Assembly: GCA_015039365.1 (NCBI GenBank)
Contig: WION01000062.1
Coordinates: forward strand, 62,001 to 126,000
Length of the DNA stretch: 64,000 bases
Source: Amanita rubescens
Taxonomy: Eukaryota > Basidiomycota > Agaricomycetes > Agaricales > Amanitaceae
Direction: 5' to 3'
Shown: piece by piece, positions 1-15,552 of the stretch
How the letters are laid out: each line of letters begins with the position of its first letter
Position numbering within the stretch: position 1 is the stretch's first letter
Position numbers and translations under genes: made by a program
The notes under the pieces: generated by a model
The model's input: only the letters and a program-made list of their open reading frames with translations
Told to the model about the DNA's origin: nothing
The model's database searches: none

Positions 1-59
1 GATGATTCGATGAAGTCAATTGCGTCAAGTCCATTGTTTGGTCAGTAACCAAACAATGC

Positions 60-900
60 CTTGCCCTTAACCCCGCCCGCTGCTCATGTTGCTCCCAACC
101 ACCATCATCACCGCCACCACCGCCATCACCGCCACCACCACCATCACCACCATCACCACGAAGGGGTACAGCGTTCATCATCGATGTCCAACTACGCCAA
201 GCCCAGGGCTTCTCCTTGTCCAAGAGAGCGTTGACTGTATGCGTCACCTCCCCTTCCGTCAAATCATCGCCAATCTACTCACCACCTCAACGTTCTCAGT
301 CAGCGGCGACAACACCCATGAAACGGTGACGAAGGCGAGCATGCTTTCACTTCGGCACACATTACGCGCCCAGGTGAGCAACTTGAATACCATTTTTATG
401 GTTTTTGACGTTATTGCCCCTCTCTTGCCCTCCGCCGCTCAACCACGCCCCGTCGCATCCCACCACATCCACCTCACCCTCTCGCACCCCGCCAAACCCC
501 AGGTAAGCCACATAAACTTGTATTTTGATGCTACTGACCCACAATCCCTCCCTCGCCCTCCTGCCACTCAATCACGCACCGTTGTACTCCGCTGCATCCC
601 CATACGCCTCTGTTGCACCCTGCCAAACCCCAGGTAAGCAATATAAGCTCATATTTCAACGTTGCCGACCCGCCACCTCCCTCCCTAGCCCTCCGCGACT
701 TAATCATGCCCCGTTGCACTCACTCCATCCTTTCGCACCTACCCACGCCATGTTGCAGTCCTCTAAAACCAAGGTAAGCCAATATCAATTCATATTTCGA
801 CATAGCTAACCCATCACTGCCATCCCACGCTCATCGCCACTCAACTGCGCTCCGCCACGCCCGCTCCCTTGTCGACTCCGAGCAGTATTTGGCCAGTCAT
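60..900. repeat. Degenerate tandem repeat with CAC/CAT microsatellite
   Basis: Positions about 106-165 are a run of CAC/CAT/CCG triplets. From about 371 a degenerate unit recurs four times. Each copy is marked by (C/A)AGGTRAGC followed by an AT-rich stretch (starts near 371, 501, 631 and 771, so a spacing of 130-140 nt), with a CA-rich 'GCTCAACCACGCCCCG'-like block between. The long reading frames here are products of the composition and repeat, so I do not call a protein. A related block lies in inverse orientation near 14930-15030. Confidence 0.6.
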
Positions 901-1437
901 TGAATTAGGAATAGGTAAGAGCATCACTGTTCTTTTGTTCCTCGTAAATCCCTTGTATCTATTGTGCAATGTATCTTATTATTATAAATATATTTAATCA
1001 ATATGAATATTATCTGAAAGCTTGCGAGGGCAAAGAACTTCGAGTACTTCGGAAGGTAAAAAAAATGCTTTGAAAGGTACCAAAGATAACACGACCTTTC
1101 TTTGAAAGGCCACAAAGGGCTTTGCGTCCTTTGGGACACTTTGAGTACTTTGCAAAGTACCCAAAGTGTCCAAATCAAAACCTGACGTTTCCCTGATGCA
1201 CTTCAGATACACTTACCTCCTCACGCTGCACATCGCGCGTATCCACTACCGCTTGATAAACCCGGACTCGAGGGTTAACGAGATAGAACAAGGACTGCTC
1301 TAAACTTAGAGTTGCAGACCTTGTGAAACTACGATTCGTTCGAGTTTGGGCGTACCTATTCGATCCATAGGAGAAAACGAACTAGAACCAAACGAACAGT
1401 ATCCAGAACTCCCTTCGTCCCTGTGAAGATAAGAAGA
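901..1437. other. Non-coding left flank of retroelement B, with palindromic DNA
   Basis: No gene is visible. Around 1045-1171 the sequence is rich in CTTTG/CAAAG words and contains an almost perfect palindrome (see separate entry). From about 1180 to 1437 nothing matches the 3' LTR of element B, although its 5' LTR would be expected here. The stretch just before 1438 is probably the remaining untranslated leader of B, but I cannot place the left end of the element. Confidence 0.4.
1134..1171. repeat. 38-bp near-perfect palindrome
   Basis: Arms 1134-1152 and 1153-1171 are reverse complements over 19 bp with one mismatch and no loop. The arms are built from CACTTTG and GTACTTTG words, which also recur just upstream. 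It could extrude as a cruciform or be the scar of a small inverted-repeat element. No function can be assigned from sequence. Confidence 0.7.
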
Positions 1438-1947
1438 ATGCCGTATACACCGACGGAGGCATTGATAGGAGCATGTGTAGGATTGTTAGCTGCGTTAATA
1501 GGGTCGTTAGCACCGGCCGCAGTACGAGCGCTCTGGATGGCAGCGGCCCCAGTAGACCAACGAAACGCCGGACATGGAGTGGCCCGAGCGATAGGGGAAA
1601 TAAGGGAAGCGTTTAGAGAACCGCCCAGACCTCCCAGGCCACAAATGAAAATCGATCCACCGGAGGCGTATGAAGGCAAGCCTGAAAAAATAGCGCATTG
1701 GCTGAGATTGATGAGGACGTACTTCGCGTTGACCGAGGTACTTAACGGCACCCAAATGATCGCTATCGCTCTCCAACGGATAAAAGGAGGAACGGCGAAT
1801 AGGGCGGAGAATTGGGCCGGAGTTAAACTCCAAGAATTTATGGAATTCATAGACGAAATAACAAACACGCCGAGAGCAAAAGATTACACATGGATGCAGC
1901 TAAGAACGGGAGTAGCACCGAGAGATGAAGTAGTGGGGGTAGTATCG
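1438..1947 (+). pseudogene. gag: Element B gag, 5' part (interrupted)
   Basis: This is the N-terminal part of a Gag polyprotein. A hydrophobic alanine-rich N-terminus is followed by a basic/proline stretch and a capsid-like segment (PPEAYEGKPEKIAHWLRLM, then ALQRIKGGTANRAENWA). The segment resembles element A Gag (EPPEHYEGEPAEIDSWLRRM). The frame runs into element A at 1948. If A and one TATCG copy are skipped, the frame continues without a stop at 8538, so the break is due only to the insertion. The ATG at 1438 is preferred; an in-frame ATG at 1423 is an alternative. Confidence 0.85.
1943..1947. repeat. Target site duplication of element A (left copy), TATCG
   Basis: TATCG directly precedes the 5' LTR. 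The same five bases directly follow the 3' LTR at 8533-8537. A 5-bp duplication is the usual length for Ty3/Gypsy integrases. Confidence 0.95.
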
Positions 1948-2272
1948 TGTCAAGCCCCTGTTTTACTCCTTGATACACCGCATGCTTCGTGCATGTACTG
2001 ACTCATGTACCCTACGCCCTATGACATAGTATGACTCATACCCTGTACCCAATGACTCATACCCTATGCCCTAAGTAGTATATAAGTAGCGTATATTGTA
2101 GTACATACTCTAAGCAACAAGCTAGTCTTTCCTTGGACAGCTCGGAGCCCCCCTTCTTACCTTGCCCTGAACCTCGACGGTTCTTGTATACGCCCTCGCT
2201 GCTTGACACGGTCAGCAGTAGCCATAGAGTGATTGAGTCTTGTGTTGTGTAGCCTGTCTAAGGCTCGTGACA
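1948..2272 (+). repeat. 5' LTR of element A
   Basis: 325 bp, starting TGTCA and ending TGACA (5-bp terminal inverted repeat). It contains several imperfect direct repeats of TGACTCATACCCT(A/G)T between about 2010 and 2075, which may be promoter elements. A TATATAAG box lies at 2079-2086. It appears identical to the 3' LTR. Confidence 0.97.
2079..2123 (+). promoter_or_regulatory. LTR core promoter and predicted transcript 5' end (self-primer)
   Basis: TATATAAG at 2079-2086 places the expected start about 30 nt downstream, near 2110-2112. The 12 bases at 2112-2123 (AAGCAACAAGCT) are exactly complementary to 2275-2286, just after the LTR. The TATA spacing and complementarity are seen in the sequence. 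That the RNA starts exactly here is inference. Confidence 0.7.
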
Positions 2273-2274
2273 TA

Positions 2275-2286
2275 AGCTTGTTGCTT
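2275..2286 (+). other. Primer-binding site complementary to the element's own RNA 5' end
   Basis: AGCTTGTTGCTT begins 2 nt after the 5' LTR and is the perfect reverse complement of 2112-2123. Tf1/sushi-type retrotransposons prime minus-strand synthesis with the 5' end of their own mRNA instead of a tRNA, and this layout fits that. I did not recognise a tRNA 3' end complement at this place. Confidence 0.75.
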
Positions 2287-2430
2287 TTCTTCACACCACT
2301 CACCACGAATTTCCTACGGATCTTCCTCGCTATCGCCCTGATAGCACACCTCACATACCTTTACCTTGTAGCAGTTTATATTGCACAAGTACATCAACAA
2401 CTCTACATAACCCCAAACACCCGTTAAACC

Positions 2431-3768
2431 ATGGCCCTACCAGCTGCGCTCACCGCGATCGCGCTGGCAGGATTCACCTACATCATGCGACGAAATAGGA
2501 TACAGGTTGTCCAACCAACCTTCGACGAGACCGGAAACATCATCGGAGCAACCTCAGCAACGGCTATACCCACCATGGAAACAATTGCAACAGAAACCGA
2601 AGACGCAACTATTGCTGCAGCAGCAATGGGAGCAAACATTGCAAACGTTATAGAACAATTACGGGTACAAAACGAAAACTTCCAACGGCAACTAGCACAA
2701 CAACAACAGGAGTTTGAAAGACAACTCGGACGAGAACGACGAGCCGCCGAAAGAGCTGACAGGGATGCCGACAGGCTTAGAACACGACCACCGGAATTAA
2801 AAATTGAACCTCCGGAACACTACGAAGGCGAACCGGCAGAAATCGATTCATGGCTCAGAAGGATGAACTATTACTTCGTCCAAGTAAGGTTAACGGAAGA
2901 TATCGCCAGAGTCACATATGCAATTCAACGAATCAGAAAAGGAAAGGGAAACCGAGCATCGAATTGGGCAAACGGGAAAATAGGAGAAATTGCACAAAAC
3001 GATGAAGAAAGGATCAGATTCGCTGCAACTTATCCCGGACGAGTCTGTACACATTATCAAGCATGTACGGAAGTACCGGCAGAAGAAGCGACGGCTGAAC
3101 ATCCGGCATGGGAGAGATATGAATTTATCCACAAACCACCCTTCACAAACTGGAACGCATTCGCAGAGGAAGCAAGGCAATACTTCCTAACAACGGAAAC
3201 ACGCGACGAGGCCATAAAGAAACTTCGAGAGTTGAAACAAGGAGAAAAAACCATTGAAGAATATATCATCGAATTCAAAGGATGGGCCCAACTCTCAGGC
3301 TTCGACGAAATTGCCTTAATCGATCAATTCAAAAAAGGTGTTAAAGTCGGGGTAGGGAGAAGAGTAATTGAACTAGGAAACCCCGGAGACGGCAGCGAAC
3401 CAGGACAACTCCAAGCATGGTACACCAGGGCAACGGAAATAGAAAAACAATTCCGAGAAGCCGAAAGGTACTATGGAAAAAGGGAGTTCAAAGTCACAAG
3501 GACAAACGCACAGGCTGGACCAAGCCAACCAAAGAAGGAAATAATTACGGTCAAAGTTAAAGACGAAAACGCAATGGACGTCAACCAAACACCGACGACT
3601 CGCCCACCGCCGAAATGTTATAACTGCGGGAAGATTGGTCACATTGCAAAATACTGCAGAGGGAAAACTGTAATCAGGAGACAAGCCATAGGAGATTACT
3701 TCGGATCAATGACCGAAACAGAAAAAGAAGAGATGAAGGAAAAATTGGGTTTTGTCAAAGATCAATGA
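2431..3768 (+). CDS. gag: Element A Gag polyprotein (capsid and nucleocapsid)
   Basis: 445 aa. The N-terminus is hydrophobic and alanine-rich. A glutamine/arginine-rich coiled-coil region (about 70-115) is followed by the retrotransposon capsid-type domain (LKIEPPEHYEGEPAEIDSWL near 130; LRELKQGEKTIEEYIIEFKG near 270). A single CCHC zinc knuckle lies near 400 (CYNCGKIGHIAKYC). Gag packages the element RNA in cytoplasmic particles. The start is the first ATG after the leader. The gene ends with ATGA overlapping the first ATG of the pol frame, and a recoding signal lies over the stop. Confidence 0.93.
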   Translation: MALPAALTAIALAGFTYIMRRNRIQVVQPTFDETGNIIGATSATAIPTMETIATETEDATIAAAAMGANIANVIEQLRVQNENFQRQLAQQQQEFERQLGRERRAAERADRDADRLRTRPPELKIEPPEHYEGEPAEIDSWLRRMNYYFVQVRLTEDIARVTYAIQRIRKGKGNRASNWANGKIGEIAQNDEERIRFAATYPGRVCTHYQACTEVPAEEATAEHPAWERYEFIHKPPFTNWNAFAEEARQYFLTTETRDEAIKKLRELKQGEKTIEEYIIEFKGWAQLSGFDEIALIDQFKKGVKVGVGRRVIELGNPGDGSEPGQLQAWYTRATEIEKQFREAERYYGKREFKVTRTNAQAGPSQPKKEIITVKVKDENAMDVNQTPTTRPPPKCYNCGKIGHIAKYCRGKTVIRRQAIGDYFGSMTETEKEEMKEKLGFVKDQ

Positions 3769-3791
3769 AGGACAGTCCCTCTTCATTGATC
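3747..3791 (+). promoter_or_regulatory. Programmed -1 frameshift signal between gag and pol (element A)
   Basis: In the gag frame the codons ...G GGT TTT form the heptamer GGGTTTT (3747-3753), matching X XXY YYZ. After a 6-nt spacer comes a perfect 11-bp stem (GATCAATGAAG at 3760-3770 with CTTCATTGATC at 3781-3791) closing a 10-nt loop. The gag stop (3766-3768) is inside the stem. The -1 frame is open across the heptamer into pol. Heptamer, spacer and stem match the general rule for -1 frameshifting. Efficiency cannot be judged from sequence. Confidence 0.8.
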
Positions 3792-6700
3792 CCCGAACAA
3801 TGTATTTACGAATCTTTAGTACCTTCCGAATATGTATCCCTTGAATCAATAATATACGAGGTGAAACAAAAAGAAGGAAAGATTCGAAATACATCAATAA
3901 GGGACAAAACAAACAAACTCAAAAACTCGTCGTCGGCATGGATGATAAGACAATTATGGAAATACCCGGAACAAGGAGTAACGCAACTACGGACGTTCGC
4001 ACACCAAACCTTCAGAGAGCAAATTGACGAAGAATTAATCAACAAAATCAATGATCTCGAAGAAGAGGAAGCGATCTGGTACTTACGGAAACTCAGAGAA
4101 CCACAATGGATCGGAGCGTCAGGACACAGAGAAATGGATATACGAATCATTCTCACCACCCTGGATACAGAAGAAAGCTTCGACACCATAGCGTTGATCG
4201 ACAGCGGATGTATGATGTCGGCAATATCCAAACAATTTGTCGAGGAACATAAAATCAATACGACCAAATTACCACGAGCGATAACCGCTACCAACGCCGA
4301 TGGAACGTTAAACGTTGGAGGAAAAATAACAGACATGGTCACAATCAAAATGAGAATTTACGACCATGAAGAAACACTAGAACTAGCAGTGGTAAATATC
4401 GGAAAAAAGGACGTATTCCTCGGACACGATTGGCTAGAACATCATAACCCGGAAATTGAATGGCGAAAGAACCAAATAAAGTTCTCAAAATGTCCAGGAG
4501 AATGTTACGAAGAATCATGGGTCAGAGAGCCAGAAGATGAAATCGATCAATATAATCCACAAGAAGACAAAATACTGGCCATTGATATCGATCGACCCGA
4601 ATTCATACGACACGTTGACCTCCCCTGGATAAAAGTACGAGCAAAATCAAATTTCGCAACTGATATTGCAGGAGCCAATCAAACCGAAAGGACCTGGAAG
4701 GAAATAGTACCAGAAGCCTACCACGACTACAAAGAGGTATTCGAAAAACAAACGTTCGATCAACTACCGCCAAGAAGGGCATGGGACCATGCAATTGAAT
4801 TAACGCCGGGAGCAAAAATGGTAGATTGCAAAATATACCCATTGAACCCGGAAGAACAGAAACAATTGGACGAATTCCTGAAAGAACAGTTAGAAACGGG
4901 AAGAATCAAACCAAGTAAATCGCCCATGGCATCACCGTTCTTCTTCGTAAAAAAGAAAGACGGAAAACTACGACCAGTCCAAGATTATCGGAAATTAAAC
5001 GAAATGACTATCAAGAACAGATACCCATTACCGCTAATCTCGGAACTAATCGACAAGTTATCCGAAGCAAAATGCTTCTCAAAAATGGACGTAAGATGGG
5101 GATACAACAACATCAGAATCAAAGAAGGAGACGAATGGAAAGCCGCGTTCCGAACAAACCGTGGACTATTCGAACCGTTGGTAATGTTTTTCGGGTTAAC
5201 TAATTCACCGGCGACGTTCCAAACGATGATGAACGATATCTTCAGAGAAGAAATTGCCGAAGGATGGGTTGTAATCTATATGGATGACATCCTCGTATTC
5301 TCGAAAGACAAAAAGGAACATCAAGGACAAGTTAGGAGGATTCTCGAAAAACTACGACAACACCAACTTTCCTTGAAGGCAGAAAAATGCTACTTCGAAC
5401 AAGAAGAAATCGAATTCCTAGGACTAATCATTTCAAATAAAGGAATACGAATGGACCCCAATAAAGTAAAAGCGATAGCCGAATGGCCGACGCCAACAAC
5501 GAAAAGGGAACTTCAACAATTCCTGGGGTTTGTAAATTTCTACCGAAGATTCATTAAAGGCTTTGCAAAAATAGCGAAAGCATTGACGAAACTTACGGGA
5601 AAAATCGAATGGTTATGGACGGAATTACAACAGGAAGCATTCGAAGGATTAAAAAAGGAAATCGCTTCCGAAAGGGTCCTTATCATCCCCAAACCGGGAA
5701 GACCCTTCCGAATGGAAACAGATGCGTCAGACTTTGCGGTCGCAGCGATACTTTCTCAACTTGACGATGATGGAATCTGGAAACCCGTAGCATTCATATC
5801 AAAAGCATTAAACGACGCAGAAAGAAACTACGAGGTATACGACAAAGAAATGCTAGCGGTAATGCAAGGATTCTATGATTGGGCTCACTACCTCAAAGGA
5901 ACAGACACGGTGACAGAAGTATTGACAGATCATCAAAATCTTACATACTTCCGAAAACCACAAAACCTAAATAGGAGACAAGCCAGATGGATCATGGATT
6001 TACAAGAGTATAATTTTGTCATAAAACATCGATCAGGGAAAACAAATACCAAAGCTGACATATTATCCAGAAGAGCTGGACATCCAAAAGGAGAAAACGA
6101 TAACGAAGGAGTCATTCTCCTAAAAGAAGATATATTTGGAAAAATCGAAATTAGGATCGATGACGAAAGTTACGAATGGCTAAGTATTCGACAAGAAATT
6201 CGTAACACGCATCGTCGATATTTCGACAAACAAGTAATAAAGGGAATAAAGGAAAAAGATCCGGACTTCAAATATGATACCCTCGATCAATGTTGGGAAT
6301 GGAAAGGACGAATATATGTACCAGCAAAACCGGAGATCCGAGAAAGGGTAATTAGCTCAAACCACGACGTATCAACGGCAGGACATCCGGGAGTTGCAAA
6401 AACTTTGGAATTAACGACAAGAGGATTCTGGTGGCCCAATATGAAACGGGACATTGAAACGTATATCAAAGCATGTCATCAATGTCAAATCAATAAACCC
6501 GACAGACAACCCCGGGCAGCGCCACTACAGCCAAACGAAATCCCATCGGAACCGTGGGCAGTAATCAGCGTAGACCTTATCGGACCGCTGGTACCGTCAA
6601 AAGGAAAAGACATGATCTTGGTAATAGTTGATCGGTTTTCAAAAAAGGCTTACTTTATCCCATGTAATACGACGATAACATCGCAACGAGTGGCGAACCT

Positions 6701-7853
6701 TTATCGGGAACACATATTCAAGGAACAAGGATTACCAAAAAAAGTTATATCGGACCGGGGAACGCAATTCGTATCCGGATTTATGAAGGGATTATACCAA
6801 ACGTTAGGAATAGAAGCAAATCCGTCAACGGCGTATCATCCACAAACAGACGGACAAACGGAATGAGTAAATCAGGAATTGGAAGAATACCTGCGAATGT
6901 ACGTGAACGAAAAACAAGACGATTGGACAGATTGGCTTCCCATAGCTCAATTCTGCCACAATGATCGACGACATTCGGCAACGGGATTTTCCCCTTTTAT
7001 GATTACGACAGGAAGAAATCCATTCAAGGGAACGGAAGGAAAAACAGAAACGGCAAACCACTCGGCTGCGGAATATATTGAAAGGTTCAAAGAAACGTGG
7101 AAAACGGTAAAAGCAAACTTGGAACAAGCCGCTGAAAGGATGAAAAGACAACATGACAAACACGTCAAACCATCCCGACGGTATCAACTGGGAGATCGAG
7201 TATATCTAGATTCGTCCAAAATTAAAACAACAAGGACATCGAAGAAGCTCGACGCAAAGTTCCACGGTCCCTTCAAAGTAATTTCCGAAGTAGGGAAATC
7301 AGCATATAAACTGGAATTACCACCGACGTGGGGAATACACGACGTCTTCCACGAATCGAAACTTAAACCAGTTTACGAACCGCAATTCCCGATGCAACAG
7401 GAAAACGAACCACGGCCGCCACCGGAAATTATTAATGGACGTGAAGAATACGAAGTGGAAGCCGTGAAAGGGGTAAGAAAAACGAGGCAAGGGAAACGCT
7501 TCCTTGTAAAATGGAAAGGATTACCCGAAGAGGAAAATACCTGGGAACCGGAAGAACACATGGAAAACGCGAAGAAGGCCATTAAGGAATACTATAAGAA
7601 GAACCCTTCAGCGTTACGACAAAATAAACCCCTTCCCCTCCTCCCCCCATCTTCCCTATCTCCAACCCCCTCTGGCCCGCCGACGCCGACACCCCCACAC
7701 CTCCTTCCCCTCTATGTTCCACACCCGCGTCTATATGGATGGGATGACAACGCCTTCGACGAAGAATACCGACGAAAACTCGAAGGAAACTGGCAACGCT
7801 GGAAGAGCGCACGCGAAGAAGCGAATTCGTCACAAGGACCCACACCAGTTTAA
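3765..7853 (+). pseudogene. pol: Element A Pol (protease, RT, RNase H, integrase, chromodomain) with internal stop
   Basis: Domains in order: aspartic protease (LIDSGCMMSAIS near residue 146), reverse transcriptase (YMDD near 505), RNase H (ETDASDFA near 652; TDHQNLTYF), integrase HHCC zinc finger (about 865-905) and catalytic core (first Asp in VDLIGPL, second in VISDRG). A TGA at 6864-6866 follows DGQTE; element B has Arg at that place. The conserved third catalytic residue (Glu of VNQE) lies just after the stop, so the product ends before the active site is complete. The downstream part (6867-7853) is open and holds the integrase C-terminus and a chromodomain (about 7447-7590; FLVKWKG, TWEP). 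Translation probably comes by -1 frameshift from gag. Confidence 0.9.
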
Positions 7854-8207
7854 AGTGGTTGATGCCTGTAGCAACAAGATCCGATACGAACAGGGAGAGA
7901 AAAAGATAGAAACAACGAGGAATCGGGAGAGGACGCGCCTAGGCAAGATCATGGGTGACGCCTCAAACGAGGAATCGCGAGATGTCAATAGGGTATTCGG
8001 TGAACCCTGGAGACGGACCCCTACGTGGAAAGTCGAAAGGCCTAACCTTAGCACTCGATAGTAACCTCCCGTCGGCATCGGACGCAGGTCTGGTAACGGG
8101 TAAAGACGAAGGAGCATCAGGAAGAACGTGAGTGCCAATTGTCATACCATCGAATTTTTGGATCCCCTTCCAGTTCGTCTGGAATCCGAACCTTGAAACG
8201 GAGGCTA
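7854..8207 (+). other. Element A 3' untranslated region with weak polypurine tract
   Basis: 354 bp between the pol stop and the 3' LTR, with no convincing protein. A short purine run (GAAACGGAGG, 8195-8204) three bases before the LTR is the likely plus-strand primer, though it is less pure than usual. Confidence 0.6.
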
Positions 8208-13460
<5,253 letters not shown>

Positions 13461-13465
<5 letters not shown>

Positions 13466-13719
13466 CGGTCGATATTTCATTATCTTTTCTTTTCCTTTTC
13501 TTTTCTTTTTATTTACAAGAAGTTCCCACGCTTACATAAGGATTCCGCGGAACGACAGCGTGGGAGTAACGAGTCAGAGTATATATACTGAAGTCTATCT
13601 ATGCATTCCTTAGCCTTACGATTGTTTCTGTCGTCCATAGACTCAATCTAGTCTCATTCTCTCATTCGCGTTCGAGTCTCGAGTGTCTTAGTGATTGTGT
13701 CAGGGATCACCTCCTAACA
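13461..13719 (+). repeat. 3' LTR of element B
   Basis: 259 bp from TGTAAC to CTAACA. The left end is fixed by the polypurine tract. The right end is fixed because homology to the paralogous secreted-protein genes starts at 13720. It contains a TATATATA box (13578-13585) and, upstream of it, an inverted repeat TCCCACGCT/AGCGTGGGA around a TTCCGCGGAA palindrome (about 13526-13563). No second copy lies in the window. Confidence 0.82.
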
Positions 13720-14202
13720 TCGAGGCTTTGCAAGATTGATCCATGTATTTTTGTTTAATTTCCTGAATTTATCATCCCCGACTATTCTGCTGTTTAGGAA
13801 TTGCTTATATTTTACAGTACTAGCTGGACTCACAGCTAAGCATCGTATTTGGTTCAAAAAACTGGGAGGCGAGTTTCTTTTCCGTTTCTTTAAGATACTC
13901 CATATACCATGCAATCTCTACGACGACCACATGTCCGGATCTCGGAGGCCCGATGACTACAACTGGGAGAATACCTTTATTCTGATGCTTGGGGGACACT
14001 TATCAGCACGTTGTCCTTGCACGAATCACGACATACTACTGACCCAAAGGGACGAATCAGCGTAGTAGACCCAGCCCAGAGGTTTATCAGTGTTATCCGC
14101 GACAGGCGGTGGTATCAAGTGACTGTTTGACGCTCGTACAGGTGCAGCAATAGAGACATCGAGGAGCGCGAAGAAGAGGAGTGTGTATTGGAATAAGATC
14201 AT
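13720..14202 (-). pseudogene. Small secreted protein, copy 1, broken in exon 3 by element B
   Basis: Same family as the genes at 17281 and 18732. Exon 1 is 14044-14202 (signal peptide MILFQYTLLFFALLDVSIAA, then TDKPLGWVYYADSSLW). Intron 1 is 13982-14043 (62 nt, GTCAGT donor). Exon 2 is 13834-13981 and intron 2 is 13782-13833 (52 nt, GTGAGT donor). Exon 3 starts at 13781 and stops at 13720, where the element B LTR begins, after the residues TWINLAKPR. About 36 C-terminal residues are missing, and they do not reappear left of element B. Intron positions and phases match the intact copies exactly, so the gene was functional before the insertion. Confidence 0.8.
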
Positions 14203-15277
14203 TGCTAATAACGATTAATCCGGGGAATATATTCCATGTCGGACTTGATTGGACCTACCGAAAAATACTAACTAAATTTTTGATGAGGGAATCGGAGGCC
14301 AGCTCCTGTGAGACACGGTCAAGGGATCGAAGGGCTGAGACGCGTATTTATACCCGTTCCGCCGCCTGCCAACCGTTTGATGTAGGCATCAAGCCGAACA
14401 TGATGACGCTAGCTTCCATAGCTTTCCATTGGGTAACGCGCGGGCCCATGATACCCTTCGGAGAGACCCCTTCCATCAGAAAGCCCTTGAAGCTATGTTA
14501 TTCCTTAACGACTCTCATAAACTTCTTGAAACTTGCTCACATTCGCGCTTTTGAATTACATTATGATCAATAAAAAATTGATAACAGTTAGTACATGATG
14601 TCGTGCGGTACTAATCGAAAGCGAGCAGTGAATGTGACCGGAAAGCGGCCCAAGCAAGTAACAGATGTTGGTAGCAGACAACGGGCAACGAGACCAGGTA
14701 ACGTGTAAAAGACGATGAGAATGGGCAAAGTGGTCTTGATGAGAGCGAGCGGCGGTTCCGATGTGACAGGAGATGCCAGCAAGAGCAGGGAGTGCCAGGT
14801 CTGTAGACAGCGAGCGAAAGTGGAGTAAATGGGTAAGAAATGAATAAGTGAGCAGGGGTCAAACGGCGAGAGAAACAACTAACGGAAGGCATCTTCAATT
14901 GCAGATCATCATGAAGTCCGGCGGTATATGCGGTGGGGTGCAACGGGGCGTGGTTGAGTGGCGGGGTACAAGGGTGTGGCCAGTTGGCGACGAACGAGCA
15001 AGTGGGCCAGCTAGCGGCAGTGGCAAGCAGTGGCGGTGCATTGGTAGTGGAAATATGCACAAATACTGTGACGTGACTCGGCATTACATAATAGGATCTC
15101 GCTCTGCACCGAGCAAGTCGACTCTTTTTCGATATCTTCTCTCATCTCCGTACTAGATCGACCGCTCTGGTGAGTATAATGCCCCAACATTTTGTTAATC
15201 TACTGAAAAAACAAAGCAGGAACGTAACCACAGACAGCGCGATGATGTGCAAGCTAAAAACATCTCACGCCTCAGAT
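14203..15277. other. Promoter side of copy 1 and duplicated non-coding DNA
   Basis: A TATAAATA box on the minus strand (14345-14354) lies about 150 nt upstream of the copy 1 ATG, as in copy 2. From about 14590 to 14800 the sequence parallels 18305-18515 (same duplication unit). A block near 14930-15030 is an inverted relative of the repeat at 371-810. Donor/acceptor-like signals at 15172 and 15221 (GTGAGT...AAAGCAG) suggest a 5' UTR intron for the small gene that follows. No other gene is supported. Confidence 0.5.
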
Positions 15278-15552
15278 GAATGGCACCTTTCGGTACGTTG
15301 AACAATCTGGAAATGGAACAACCTAACCGTTTCTGTATGCAGACTCGAGTTTTACCGATTGGCTGTTTCTTGAAGCCAAGGAAGCTCAAGGGTCTGATGA
15401 GCCTGTGCAGACTATACCATCGTCCGACGACCGGACCGAAGGCAGCGTCCCAATAGAAGTGTCATGTGATTCCGAGTCATTGCATCGAACTTCAACCACA
15501 GCCCGCGAAGGCGATCCCATCCGCCTTGACTGGCCAGAAAAGACGAGCTGAT
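15278..15552 (+). CDS. Possible small two-exon protein, unknown
   Basis: An ATG near 15280 starts a four-codon exon (MAPF). A GTACGT...CTAAC...TGCAG intron leads to an exon running to TGA near 15550 (begins SSFTDWLFLEAKEAQGSDEP, ends RLDWPEKTS). About 72 aa, acidic and serine/threonine-rich, with no domain I recognise. The splice signals are good and a stop directly precedes the ATG in frame. The open frame may instead be an exon of a larger gene, because coding-like sequence follows (PPKRWMDYQPDLF near 15570). Confidence 0.35.

Noticed and set aside
371..780. Repeat array as a CRISPR
   Set aside because: Units are degenerate, spacers are similar to each other, no cas genes, and the DNA is eukaryotic.
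86..809. Long overlapping ORFs with His/Pro/Thr-rich translations
   Set aside because: They come from a CAC/CAT microsatellite and a degenerate tandem repeat; several frames are open at once and none resembles a protein family.
1200..1437. 5' LTR of element B
   Set aside because: Looked for the start, TATA region and end of the 13461-13719 LTR here; only chance words (for example ATTCG...TTCGAGT) agree, so I do not call an LTR.
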